A DNA stretch of 64,000 bases from Neptuniibacter pectenicola. GTDB taxonomy: Bacteria; Pseudomonadota; Gammaproteobacteria; Pseudomonadales; Balneatricaceae. The position numbers and the translations under genes are program-made. Each line of letters starts with the position of its first letter. The stretch's first letter is position 1. The DNA is taken from assembly GCF_001597735.1 (NCBI RefSeq), contig NZ_LUTS01000001.1:434001-498000 (forward strand), written 5' to 3'. This document shows, in pieces, positions 46,099 through 56,351 of this stretch. The notes under the pieces are model-generated. The model worked only from the letters and a program-made list of their open reading frames with translations, searched no databases and was not told the origin of the DNA.

Positions 46099-46947
46099 CT
46101 ATAAGGCGAGCAAGCAACAATAAACAAGCCCAAAAACAAGATACCCTCTGCCGGTTTCAGGAGTTAATCGACAACGCGCTGTTTTTTCGCGACGTAACAG
46201 CCGACAAGGCAACAGAACAACAGGTATGGTAAGTAATGCAAAATAACTCCCAAACAACAGGCCTGCGACGCCCAACAAGATGACCGAAAGGTAAATCGCC
46301 GCAATGATTAGTTGGTAGCACAAGACCGCGTTGTCATAACCTATACGCACAGATAGCGTACGAATCCCTTTATCACGATCATCTTCATAGTCTCTAATTT
46401 CGTTACTTAACAGCAACAGCGAGGCAAAGAGACTAACGGGGATGGCAAGATAAAACACCTCAAGCGTAACCCCCTTAGCTTGAATAAAATAAGCCCCCAC
46501 CACCATCAACACCCCCATCAACCAAAATACGGCGATAACGGCCAAACCGCGGCGTTTATAGTTAATCGGTTCTAAGGTATAGCCCAGCGCGCCAAAGAGG
46601 CCCACCAAGCTTAATAGCAGCAACAAGGGGCCCGAGAGGTAAATAAGGTATACACCGATAGTCGCCGCCAATAAAAAACAGCCTAGACCGATCTTGCCGT
46701 TTCGTTTTATCTGCTGTTGGGCCCCTTCATATTTAGCCGCATCAAGCTGGGCTAAATCTGAATAATCGTTAATAAGATTGACACCCGCTTGCAGTAACAG
46801 ACCGGCACAGAGAATGAGTGATGCACTCACAAGATCAGTGAAGCCATCTTTATACGCGGCAATGATACCTGTCAGGCACACGATCAAAGCCACACTCAAT
46901 GAGAATGGCCTTAATGCCCGCCTAAACAGGTATTTTTCAACATACAT
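46099..46947 (-). CDS. UbiA/MenA-type prenyltransferase
   Basis: 282 residues with about eight membrane helices. The two Asp-rich motifs are present: NLINDYSDLAQLDAAK near 60 (N-x3-D-x-x-D) and NEIRDYEDDRDKGIRTLSVRIG near 182. The sequence is closest in layout to MenA (1,4-dihydroxy-2-naphthoate polyprenyltransferase), which makes menaquinone, but no men cluster is seen here and similar MenA-like paralogues handle other aromatics. It begins 25 bp after the trhP stop and is likely cotranscribed with it. Confidence 0.8.
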   Translation of the reverse strand: MYVEKYLFRRALRPFSLSVALIVCLTGIIAAYKDGFTDLVSASLILCAGLLLQAGVNLINDYSDLAQLDAAKYEGAQQQIKRNGKIGLGCFLLAATIGVYLIYLSGPLLLLLSLVGLFGALGYTLEPINYKRRGLAVIAVFWLMGVLMVVGAYFIQAKGVTLEVFYLAIPVSLFASLLLLSNEIRDYEDDRDKGIRTLSVRIGYDNAVLCYQLIIAAIYLSVILLGVAGLLFGSYFALLTIPVVLLPCRLLRREKTARCRLTPETGRGYLVFGLVYCCLLAL

Positions 46948-46972
46948 CGTCTTACAGCATCATCAGTCGTGA

Positions 46973-48349
46973 TTATGCCTGACGACTATAGTCTGGAGCG
47001 TTCGGCAGGTCCCGCATAATCAAGGCATATTCAGGGTCGCACTCTAACGCCATAGGAATTTTCATCACATGACCTGAGCCGGGTGCCACATCTGCGGGCT
47101 TCCCTTTCTTATCAATCATCTCATCCAAGGTGAATTTATGATTGCCATAGGGGGTCATCAGCTCGAGCGTATCGCCTTTTAAAAAGCGGTTACGTACATC
47201 CACCTCTAACATCCCCGCCTGCTTATCATACCCCATGACTTCACCAACAAACTGTTGATGGACGCCCACTGAGTTACCGGTTTCATAGTTTTGATATTCA
47301 TCATGGACATGACGGCGATAGAAACCTTCGGTGTAACCGCGGCTCGCCAAGTTCTCTAGCTCATCCATCAGCTGCATATCAAACGGCTTACCCGCCACCG
47401 CATCATCAATTGCTTTACGGTATACCTGAGCCGTACGAGCAACATAGTAATGGGATTTGGTTCGCCCCTCTATTTTCAATGAATCAACCCCCATCGCCGC
47501 TAAGCGATGCACATGCTGAATAGCACGCAGATCTTTTGAATTCATAATATAGGTGCCATGTTCATCTTCGAACGCGGGCATAAATTCACCGGGGCGCGTC
47601 TCCTCCTGCAGCAGGAAGATACGATCAGTTGGCTCACCCTCACCTAATGCTGGCTGACTCGTCTGAGCAAGCGCCTCTGCTTTAGGATCAAATTGTTCGA
47701 CCGGAACGACATCACCCGACTCATCCACTTTGGCCTCATGGGCATCATACTTCCACCGACATGAGTTGGTACAGGTGCCTTGGTTTGGATCACGTTTATT
47801 AATGTAACCCGATAACAAGCAACGTCCTGAATACGCAATACACAGCGCCCCATGAACGAACACCTCAATCTCCATTTCAGGACAACGTTGGCGAATCTCT
47901 TCCACTTCGTCTAAAGACAGTTCACGTGAAAGAATCACCCGTTCGACACCCATGGCATGCCAAAATTTAACCGCCGCCCAATTCATCGTATTTGCTTGTA
48001 CAGACAGATGGATCGGCACATCAGGGAAGTGCTCTTTCACCAGATAAATCAATCCAGGGTCCGACATGATTAAGGCGTCAGGCCCCATGGCAATGATCGG
48101 ACGCAAATCATCAATATAGGTTTTTAGCTTGCTGTTGTGGGGCAAGATATTACTGGCGAGGAAAAACTTTTTCCCTAAGCGGTGAGCAAGATCAATCCCT
48201 TCACCTAAGTTTTCCATATTGAAGTCGTTGTTGCGAACACGCAAACTATAACGAGGCTGGCCTGCATAAACAGCGTCTGCACCATAAGCAAACGCATATT
48301 TCATGTTTTTAAGTGTCCCTGCAGGGGACAGGAGTTCTGGAGTTCGCAT
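46973..48349 (-). CDS. trhP: tRNA hydroxylation protein TrhP (YegQ, peptidase U32 family)
   Basis: 458 residues, near E. coli YegQ/TrhP (about 453). Despite the U32 peptidase name, TrhP takes part in forming 5-hydroxyuridine at tRNA position 34, using prephenate and an Fe-S cluster. Seen: MRTPELLSPAGTLKNMKYAFAYGADAVYAGQPRYSLR, the U32 signature EVFVHGALCIAYSGRCLLSGYINKRDPNQGTCTNSCRW (Cys residues for the cluster), and SLKIEGRTKSHYYVA. No long insertion, so not RlhA. Confidence 0.92.
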   Translation of the reverse strand: MRTPELLSPAGTLKNMKYAFAYGADAVYAGQPRYSLRVRNNDFNMENLGEGIDLAHRLGKKFFLASNILPHNSKLKTYIDDLRPIIAMGPDALIMSDPGLIYLVKEHFPDVPIHLSVQANTMNWAAVKFWHAMGVERVILSRELSLDEVEEIRQRCPEMEIEVFVHGALCIAYSGRCLLSGYINKRDPNQGTCTNSCRWKYDAHEAKVDESGDVVPVEQFDPKAEALAQTSQPALGEGEPTDRIFLLQEETRPGEFMPAFEDEHGTYIMNSKDLRAIQHVHRLAAMGVDSLKIEGRTKSHYYVARTAQVYRKAIDDAVAGKPFDMQLMDELENLASRGYTEGFYRRHVHDEYQNYETGNSVGVHQQFVGEVMGYDKQAGMLEVDVRNRFLKGDTLELMTPYGNHKFTLDEMIDKKGKPADVAPGSGHVMKIPMALECDPEYALIMRDLPNAPDYSRQA

Positions 48350-48401
48350 AATAATATGATTTTCTTAAATTCGAATAGAGCGATAAACCCTAATTATATA
48401 A

Positions 48402-48962
48402 CTAGGCTAAATCCTGTAATGGAATTTCAAATAGCGGCGTGTAGATAGAGCCATCTTCACCCTGCTTACTCTGAAACAGGACAACCGAATCGGCGAGACT
48501 AAAGATATCGATTGCAGGCCAACTTTCCGGCGTTTTAAACTTATTAATCCCCGGCAAACGGCCTAAGGTAATATGAGGTTTAAAATCTTCGTCCGCATGA
48601 TTTACATCGGCTGCATCAGCCACATCCACCATCAGGTCATGTAAGGACTCAAGTTCTTGGTTTACATCAGGTAGCGCAGCAATTAATGCCAAGCTTCTAC
48701 TGACACGGTAATACTCAGCCGCATTAATATGTACTTGAAAAGAGCTAAAATCAGCCAGTTTCTCACGCGCACAACGCTCAAGTTCTTCGACTTGTTCAAG
48801 CGAAATACCTCCGAGAAAACACAATGTCAGATGGTAACGATCTGAATCTACCCAACTGACCTCTGTTTTTCGATCATATTCACACAGCGTGTCAGCATGA
48901 TCCGCCAACCAACGTACAACTGAATCGGGTAAGGTTAGTGCAAAGAAAGCACGGATTTTCAT
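48402..48962 (-). CDS. thpR: RNA 2',3'-cyclic phosphodiesterase (2H family)
   Basis: 186 residues. Two HxTx motifs define the 2H phosphoesterase fold: HLTLCFLGG near 46 and HITLGRL near 138. ThpR opens 2',3'-cyclic phosphate ends and was first named 2'-5' RNA ligase. Opening MKIRAFFALTLPDSVVRWL is typical. A 53-bp gap to trhP makes cotranscription possible. Confidence 0.92.
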   Translation of the reverse strand: MKIRAFFALTLPDSVVRWLADHADTLCEYDRKTEVSWVDSDRYHLTLCFLGGISLEQVEELERCAREKLADFSSFQVHINAAEYYRVSRSLALIAALPDVNQELESLHDLMVDVADAADVNHADEDFKPHITLGRLPGINKFKTPESWPAIDIFSLADSVVLFQSKQGEDGSIYTPLFEIPLQDLA

Positions 48963-49070
48963 GGAGGTTAAAACTATCCCTATCTATGAATAAGCGTGTA
49001 TTTTGCCTTCAAGGGATGCACTTAGCAAACCCTTGAAAGCGATTTATAGATCGGTTTTTGACCAATGGAC

Positions 49071-49943
49071 TTATTTTTGTTCTAAAAGCAATTGCATATT
49101 ATTCAGCTTTTGCTTCACTTGCAGTAGATCTTGGTTAAGCTGTCGACGTGTACCATCAAAAGCGCGCACGGCCTGCTCGTTCACTTTAACCCGTCGCTCT
49201 AGGCCATCAGTACTCTTACCTTCTAATCGCGTTACACGATCAGTCAAAGCCCGCTGCGCTTTCAGGACTTCATCCAGCTGCTCTTGTACCAGTTCAGTGC
49301 CGGTTCTGACTTCGGTTTCAATACGCGCAACCCGTTTAGTCATATTGGCTATTTCAGTATTCACCGCTTTTTTAAGCTTCGCATTGTCCGCCTTTAAACC
49401 CGCCAAGGCTTTTAGCTGCTTCTCTTGGCTCGCCGCTTGCTCTTGTAACGCTTTAAGCGTTGCCTGCTGGGCCTTAATCTGATCACCCTGCTCTTTAATG
49501 AGTGGCGCATTCTTTTGGTGAGCGATCGCCCATAACTTAGCAATCTCTGAATCCAACTGTTTATCTTTCTGTTTAAGGCTCTCTTCTAACGAGGAGACAT
49601 TACCTTGTATCGCCTGTCCCGACTGTTCAGCACCCTGCTCAGTTTGCTTTAACAACTCTTTTAACTCTTCAATCTGTTGTTGAGCTTGGCTGAATGTGGC
49701 TTCTTTCTGTTTTTGGGCATCATACATATCAAAGCCAAAATACCCCAATGCCGATACCGCCACGATTAACACAATGCTGACCAATGCCTGCAAAAAACCA
49801 CCTGAGCGTTGCGGCTCAGCCGCAGGCGTTGTTGCATGGGGCTTCACGTCTGGAGTAGACGACGTAATGGGCGTAGAGCGACGGTCATCCAGAGGTTCGG
49901 CTGGCCCCATATTTGGCACATTAATATCATCATCACGATTCAT
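49071..49943 (-). CDS. Membrane-anchored coiled-coil protein of unknown function
   Basis: About 290 residues. An N-terminal disordered, Pro/Thr-rich part (1-50) precedes one membrane helix (ALVSIVLIVAVSALGYFGF), then a long periplasmic coiled coil from about 85 to the end, rich in Gln, Glu and Lys (QQQIEELKELLKQTEQGAE). Starts are possible at 49970, 49961 and 49943; I chose the third, but evidence is weak. No family name is known to me. Topology (short cytoplasmic tail, single helix, coiled coil outside) resembles envelope scaffold or HemX-like proteins. Confidence 0.72.
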   Translation of the reverse strand: MNRDDDINVPNMGPAEPLDDRRSTPITSSTPDVKPHATTPAAEPQRSGGFLQALVSIVLIVAVSALGYFGFDMYDAQKQKEATFSQAQQQIEELKELLKQTEQGAEQSGQAIQGNVSSLEESLKQKDKQLDSEIAKLWAIAHQKNAPLIKEQGDQIKAQQATLKALQEQAASQEKQLKALAGLKADNAKLKKAVNTEIANMTKRVARIETEVRTGTELVQEQLDEVLKAQRALTDRVTRLEGKSTDGLERRVKVNEQAVRAFDGTRRQLNQDLLQVKQKLNNMQLLLEQK

Positions 49944-50003
49944 GATTATCCGCTCATCCATTACATACAAAGTTAAAATTTAGGTCTATTTTACGCACAA
50001 ATA

Positions 50004-50028
50004 AAAAGCCCCGCAAAATGCGGGGCTC
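50004..50028 (-). terminator. groESL operon terminator
   Basis: GCCCCGCA and TGCGGGGC form an 8-bp stem with a three-base loop; the minus-strand side ends in TTTTTATTT. It lies about 60 bp beyond the groEL stop. Confidence 0.88.
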
Positions 50029-50089
50029 AGTATTACTAAATAGCTAATCAAACAACCAATTAACTATTTATAGCAGCAAGGGAGATGAA

Positions 50090-51763
<1,674 letters not shown>

Positions 51764-51817
51764 TTAAACAAAACGTTCTACTGAACGTAGATACCTGCGA
51801 AAAGTTAAGCTGGAAGA

Positions 51818-52105
51818 TTAGTCTTCTAGCACACCGTAAATTTCGCCTTCGCTAAGAATAAGTAGTTCCTCGCCGTTTACTTTCACAGTATTGGCATAAC
51901 CACCGAATAGTACTGTATCCCCAACCTGAACAGTCAACGCACTACGCTCACCGTTATCTAGAAGTCGGCCTTCGCCTACAGCAATAACCTTACCTTGGTT
52001 AGGTTTTTCCTGCGCGGAGCCTGGCAGCACAATACCGCTCGCAGTAGTGGCTTCTTCTTCGTTACGACGAACAACTACACGGTCGTGAAGTGGACGAATT
52101 TTCAT
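51818..52105 (-). CDS. groS: Co-chaperonin GroES (10 kDa)
   Basis: 95 residues, starting [18 protein letters not shown], with the mobile loop ([18 protein letters not shown]) and the dome region [23 protein letters not shown]. It caps GroEL during folding. First gene of the operon; its ATG follows TCAGGAGAAAAAACAAA, a good ribosome binding site. Confidence 0.99.
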   Translation of the reverse strand: MKIRPLHDRVVVRRNEEEATTASGIVLPGSAQEKPNQGKVIAVGEGRLLDNGERSALTVQVGDTVLFGGYANTVKVNGEELLILSEGEIYGVLED

Positions 52106-52201
52106 TTTGTTTTTTCTCCTGATCTCTGTCTGACCAAAATCAACATTATGTTAGGAAATAGAGTGATTCATAGATTTAAAGAATCACCCTTTGAATAGCT
52201 A

Positions 52202-52228
52202 AATTGGGGCATTAAAAATGAATTCAAC
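52202..52228 (-). promoter_or_regulatory. Sigma-32 (heat-shock) promoter of groESL
   Basis: On the minus strand GTTGAAT and CCCCAATT are 12 bases apart, matching the RpoH consensus CTTGAAA-N11-16-CCCCATNT with the spacing of the E. coli groE promoter. It lies about 97 bp upstream of the groES ATG. Confidence 0.7.
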
Positions 52229-52260
52229 ACCCCAATCGAAAAAAAGTTTCTTAGGAACAA

Positions 52261-52767
52261 TTAATCTTTACGCTCAAACTCACCATCAATCACATCAGCC
52301 CCAGGCTTCGGAGGTATCTTTTGTTCACCATGATGCTCGAAGGGGGTTTCAGAACGATTAAAAGGATCATTAGAATAAAAGTGAGCGGAACCCGATCTAT
52401 GTTGCTGAGACGCCATAATTGTAAAACGCCCCATTAATTTAGATGCGAAGGCTTTGCGTGTATAAGGCAGCAAGCAGCAAAACCCTAGAATATCCGTTAC
52501 AAAGCCCGGCGTAATAAGCATGGCCCCGCCAACGGCTAACACAATCCCTTCAACCATCTCCTGGCCTGGAATTTCACCTTGATTAGCCCGTTGCTGAGCC
52601 CTCATCAAGGTTGATATTCCTTGATAACGCAACATATTCACGCCAATAAACGCCGACAGCAACACCAGACCGACCGTATTCCATACACCGATCGCATCAC
52701 CTACATTGATAAGCACCGTAATCTCAATAATAGGAATAATAATAAACAGCAAAAAAAGAAATCTCAT
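52261..52767 (-). CDS. fxsA: FxsA family membrane protein
   Basis: 168 residues with the FxsA opening: MRFLFLLFIIIPIIEITVLINVG, TVGLVLLSAFIGVNMLRYQG and a GGAMLITPGFVTDILGF motif, giving about three or four membrane helices and a hydrophilic tail. Overproduced FxsA lets E. coli F plasmid overcome phage T7 exclusion; its native role is unknown. In many gamma-proteobacteria fxsA lies directly upstream of groESL, as here. Confidence 0.92.
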   Translation of the reverse strand: MRFLFLLFIIIPIIEITVLINVGDAIGVWNTVGLVLLSAFIGVNMLRYQGISTLMRAQQRANQGEIPGQEMVEGIVLAVGGAMLITPGFVTDILGFCCLLPYTRKAFASKLMGRFTIMASQQHRSGSAHFYSNDPFNRSETPFEHHGEQKIPPKPGADVIDGEFERKD

Positions 52768-53172
52768 GGACGCCCCATCGTAAAGAAAGAGACTGCGGCA
52801 AATGGAAGCCTATCAATATCCGCCAACAGCAATATCCCTTATTTCTATGGGCTAAGAGCTACTTTTTCAAGCCTTGAGGCTATTTAAAGTCGTAAACACC
52901 CTCCTTTGTGATAAAAAATTCATAATAAAAAGCAGCATTAGTACCAAAGTACAAATTTACACCGCAGCGCGGTATTTAAACCTAAAAACATAGACTTAGC
53001 AGATGCAAAAGAATCAAATATTACACGGTCAAAAGTATATGAAACTTATTGATAAACTAAACATACATGCAAATTGTGGACATTTTTGCAAAAGCGTTAT
53101 AAGTTTAAATTCTGCACAATGACGCAATGCACAATAACATTCAGAGTAAAACCGAAGTAAGGGTAATCCTCA
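52768..53172. other. Intergenic region upstream of the SDR gene
   Basis: About 400 bp, AT-rich, between divergent fxsA and the SDR gene. It must hold both promoters. I can make out no clear palindrome, RNA structure or open frame. Confidence 0.5.
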
Positions 53173-53940
53173 ATGGAACTCAAAGATAAAGTAATTGTTG
53201 TAACTGGCGGTGGCCGCGGTCTTGGTCGCGCAATGGCGCTTGAACTCGCTTCACAAGGCGCTAAATTGGCTTTGATCGACCTTAGCCAAGAAGACCTAGA
53301 CACGACTGTAGGCCTTTGCATGGAAGAAGGCGTTGAAGCGCGTGCTTACATTTGTAATGTAGCAAAAGAAGACGAAGTTGAAAAAACATTCGCACAAGTT
53401 GTAGCTGATTTTGGCTCACTTAACGGTTTAGTAAACAATGCGGGTATTACCCGTGACGGCCTATTCTTAAAAGTAGATCGCGAAACCGGTAAAGTTGCGA
53501 AGAAAATGTCTATGGACCAATGGAATTTGGTTATCGATGTGAACCTAACAGGTACGTTCCTCTGCGCACGTGAAGCCGCTGCACAGATGATCGATTTAGG
53601 CGTTGAAGGTTGTATTATTAACATCTCGTCAATCTCTCGTTCTGGCAACATGGGCCAAACCAACTACACAGCGACAAAAGCTGGCGCACAAGCCATGGCT
53701 GTTACTTGGGCGAAAGAGCTAGCACGCTATAACATCCGCGCTGCATCAATCGCACCAGGCTACATCGGTACCGAGATGGTAATGAGCATGAAACCTGAAG
53801 CACTTGATAAAATTGCTGCGGGTATCCCTGCTAAACGTCTGGGTAAACCAGAAGAGATCGCAAAAACCGTTACATTCATTTTTGAAAATGATTATGTTAG
53901 CGGTCGTTGTTTCGAAGTGGATGGCGGCTTACGCATCTAA
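53173..53940 (+). CDS. SDR oxidoreductase (FabG-like)
   Basis: 255 residues. Classical SDR features: cofactor site TGGGRGLGRAMA at 12-20, NNAG near 90, the catalytic Ser in ISSISRSG near 158 and YTATKAG near 172 (Tyr-x3-Lys). End VSGRCFEVDGGLRI is typical of 3-oxoacyl-ACP or acetoacetyl-CoA reductases. A middle insertion (LFLKVDRETGKVAKKMSMDQWNLVIDVNLTG) is somewhat longer than FabG. NADPH-dependent reductase by family, exact substrate unknown. Followed by a strong terminator. Confidence 0.88.
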   Translation: MELKDKVIVVTGGGRGLGRAMALELASQGAKLALIDLSQEDLDTTVGLCMEEGVEARAYICNVAKEDEVEKTFAQVVADFGSLNGLVNNAGITRDGLFLKVDRETGKVAKKMSMDQWNLVIDVNLTGTFLCAREAAAQMIDLGVEGCIINISSISRSGNMGQTNYTATKAGAQAMAVTWAKELARYNIRAASIAPGYIGTEMVMSMKPEALDKIAAGIPAKRLGKPEEIAKTVTFIFENDYVSGRCFEVDGGLRI

Positions 53941-53955
53941 CCACGTTCGAACTAT

Positions 53956-53981
53956 AAAAAACCGGCCATGGCCGGTTTTTT
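53956..53981 (+). terminator. Terminator of the SDR gene
   Basis: A nearly perfect palindrome with AAAAACCGGCC against GGCCGGTTTTT and a tiny loop, followed by further T bases. It starts 15 bp after the SDR stop. Confidence 0.85.
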
Positions 53982-54024
53982 TGTACCTGATATTTACACA
54001 ATAATATGTGAACAGAACAAACTA

Positions 54025-54047
54025 AAAAGGGCCTTACGGCCCTTTTA
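54025..54047 (-). terminator. Terminator of phoX
   Basis: AAAAGGGCC pairs with GGCCCTTTT over a four-base loop. It lies 26 bp beyond the phoX stop on the minus strand, and a second short hairpin (ATCCCC/GGGGAT) lies between. Confidence 0.7.
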
Positions 54048-54072
54048 TGATCCCCTTGGGGGATAAGCTCAA

Positions 54073-55995
54073 TTAAGCGCCAATCACACCACCATCTTCA
54101 CGGGTAATCACAACAACGGTTGAGCGAGGTTTACTCATTCCACCTTCTGGAAAATGAGAGGCTTTCAGTTTCTCGCCTGGATGCTGGATACCAACAAACA
54201 TCGTTTTATAATCCGGCGTAAAGGTTAACCCTGTTACCTCAGCCGCTATAGGACCGGTAAGAAAACGATGGACTTCACCACTTTCTGGATCGCCACATAA
54301 CATCTGGTTGTTACCCATACCGGCAAACTCATGGCTATTTGAGTACTTACCATCAGTCATAATCCACAAACGCCCAGCCTCATCAAACCCTAAGCCGTCA
54401 GGGCTATTAAACATATTGTCTGGCGTGATATTAGCACTACCGCCCAACAAGCCTGTTGAGTGCAGCGATGGATTACCCGCGATCAAATAAAGATCCCACA
54501 CAAAGTCAGACCGCGTATGATCCCCTTGCGCGGGTGCCCAACGGACAATCTGTCCATATACGTTATTCGCACGTGGGTTAGGCCCAGAAACCGGTTGGTT
54601 ATCCTTCTTACCACGATTTTTATTATTGGTAAGGGTGCAAAAAGCGGTCTGCTTATTAGGATGTACCGCAACCCACTCAGGGCGGTCCATTGTGGTAGCC
54701 CCAACCTGAGTCGCCGCTAAACGTGTATGAATCAACACTTCCGCTTGGCTATTAAAGCCATTTTCAGGCGTTAAGCCATTTTTACCAAACGTAAGCTCTA
54801 GCCATTGTCCTTGGCCCTTTAGCTCACCATCAACCGCCATAAACTTGGCCACATAGAGCGTACCTTCATCAAGCAAGTTACGGTTATGTACTGCATTGTT
54901 AGCAATATACTTGTCTTTAGAAACAAATTTATACAGATGCTCACCACGCTCATCGTCACCTAAGTAAACGACCACATGCCCACTACCATCCACCATTAAC
55001 GCCGCATTCTCATGCTTAAATCGCCCTAAGGCCGTACGTTTTTTAGGTTTTGAATTTGGGTCCATTGGATCAATTTCAACAACCCAACCATGACGATTTG
55101 GCTCGTTAGGGTTTTTCGATAAATCAAAACGGCTATCGTGTTTACTCCACTGATAGGTCTTATCAGCCCCCTTAATACCGTAACGCTGCTGCGCCGCAGG
55201 CACCGTATAAGTATCATCATTGGAGCCAAAGTATTTATGGAAGTTTTCTTCGCACGTCAGGTAAGTCCCCCACGGCGTTTGACCATTAGCACAGTTATTA
55301 AATGTTCCAAGCACGTCAGTGCCCGTCTCATCTGCCGCTGTTTTAAGTAAAGCATCACCCGCAGCAGGCCCAGTCAGTTGCATCGGTGTATTTGCAGTGA
55401 TGCGACGATTACGCTGGCCGGAACGGTCAACAACCCACCCCGTAGAGGATTTTTTTATCTCAAAAATAGAGACGCCATGGGCATTCTGCGCTTTCAACAC
55501 ATCATCAGCGGTAATCGCTTTACCTTGATGGGCATATAGGTATTCAACATTAGTGTATTCATTGTTAACCGCCATCACAGCACGGTCAGCAGAAAGCGGA
55601 AACAAACTCATACCATCGGTATTATCGCCAAACTGTAACGCCTGACTCGACGCAGGTGCATCGCCGGAAGGATCAAACGCGGGTGCACCATCAAAAAGAG
55701 GGTCTCCCCAAGAGATCAAGTTATCGACTTTATAACCTTTAGGCACAACAACTGTATCAGCGGTACTTGCAGGCACTGGATCAAAGCCTATCAGTTTGCT
55801 TTTTACAGAAGCGGACATCGCCGCTTGAACCGACTGCGCAATAGGCGACATGCCGATGAAGGCACCGATTCCCAACGCCCCCATCCCTGCCATAAAACCA
55901 CGACGACTAACGGCTTTATCCGCCATCCGTGTGAAGTCTGAATCTTGCTCTTGATTCAAATTACTGCATCGATCATGTGAATTGTCGTAACCCAT
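54073..55995 (-). CDS. phoX: PhoX-type alkaline phosphatase
   Basis: About 640 residues. A Tat signal is present (SRRGFMAGMGALGIGAFIGM, twin Arg in AVSRRGF), as expected for a cofactor-loaded, periplasmic or secreted enzyme. The body is the DUF839/PhoX fold with GTYLTCEENFHKYF near 245, RHGWVVEIDPMDP and SPDGLGFDEAGRLWIMTDG near 530. PhoX is a Ca/Fe-dependent phosphomonoesterase common in marine bacteria. Starts at 56007 or 55995; GGTGA sits five bases before the latter. A consensus Pho box lies on its side of the intergenic region, so it is likely PhoB-activated in phosphate limitation. Confidence 0.93.
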   Translation of the reverse strand: MGYDNSHDRCSNLNQEQDSDFTRMADKAVSRRGFMAGMGALGIGAFIGMSPIAQSVQAAMSASVKSKLIGFDPVPASTADTVVVPKGYKVDNLISWGDPLFDGAPAFDPSGDAPASSQALQFGDNTDGMSLFPLSADRAVMAVNNEYTNVEYLYAHQGKAITADDVLKAQNAHGVSIFEIKKSSTGWVVDRSGQRNRRITANTPMQLTGPAAGDALLKTAADETGTDVLGTFNNCANGQTPWGTYLTCEENFHKYFGSNDDTYTVPAAQQRYGIKGADKTYQWSKHDSRFDLSKNPNEPNRHGWVVEIDPMDPNSKPKKRTALGRFKHENAALMVDGSGHVVVYLGDDERGEHLYKFVSKDKYIANNAVHNRNLLDEGTLYVAKFMAVDGELKGQGQWLELTFGKNGLTPENGFNSQAEVLIHTRLAATQVGATTMDRPEWVAVHPNKQTAFCTLTNNKNRGKKDNQPVSGPNPRANNVYGQIVRWAPAQGDHTRSDFVWDLYLIAGNPSLHSTGLLGGSANITPDNMFNSPDGLGFDEAGRLWIMTDGKYSNSHEFAGMGNNQMLCGDPESGEVHRFLTGPIAAEVTGLTFTPDYKTMFVGIQHPGEKLKASHFPEGGMSKPRSTVVVITREDGGVIGA

Positions 55996-56108
55996 TTTAC
56001 TCACCATTAAATGTTAATAAGCGGCCCAACTTGAGTTTTTGTATAAGCACAGCAGCTAAAGACTCTTTGAAACCAATTAATCAAAGTCCTGCAAAATAGA
56101 AGATTTGA

Positions 56109-56126
56109 ATGACAACAACATGACAA
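56109..56126 (-). promoter_or_regulatory. Pho box of phoX
   Basis: On the minus strand TTGTCATGTTGTTGTCAT gives two identical half-sites TTGTCAT with four bases between, i.e. an 11-bp period, six of seven matches each to CTGTCAT. It lies about 113 bp upstream of the phoX ATG. Confidence 0.82.
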
Positions 56127-56270
56127 TCACAAGGAATAAAATAGTTGAAACAAAAGTTTAACCAATCATTCATATGACACTTAACACCAGACACAAGAAC
56201 AAACAAATCCTTAATATTCAATAAGATAAAAAATATAAAGCAGCTAAGCCACTCCTACCAAAGCCATCAC

Positions 56271-56288
56271 CTTTCACCGAACTGTCAC
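56271..56288 (+). promoter_or_regulatory. Candidate Pho box of the phytase/esterase-like gene
   Basis: CTTTCACCGAACTGTCAC gives two half-sites (CTTTCAC and CTGTCAC) with 11-bp period, five and six of seven matches to CTGTCAT. A weak third unit (GCCACAT) follows in phase. It lies about 64 bp upstream of the ATG at 56352. Weaker than the phoX box but in the right place and orientation. Confidence 0.6.
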
Positions 56289-56351
56289 ATAAGCCACATA
56301 GGATCGCGCCTCAAATCTTTGATGCTATCTATTTATAGGAGTCTAAAACAG

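Noticed and set aside
49003-49482. 159-codon plus-strand frame rich in Ser and Cys
   Set aside because: It is the mirror of the coiled-coil gene on the minus strand; composition is typical of a shadow frame.
52203-52236. ATTGGGG/CCCCAAT hairpin as an fxsA terminator
   Set aside because: Loop is 20 bases and one arm is better explained as the sigma-32 -10 element of groESL.
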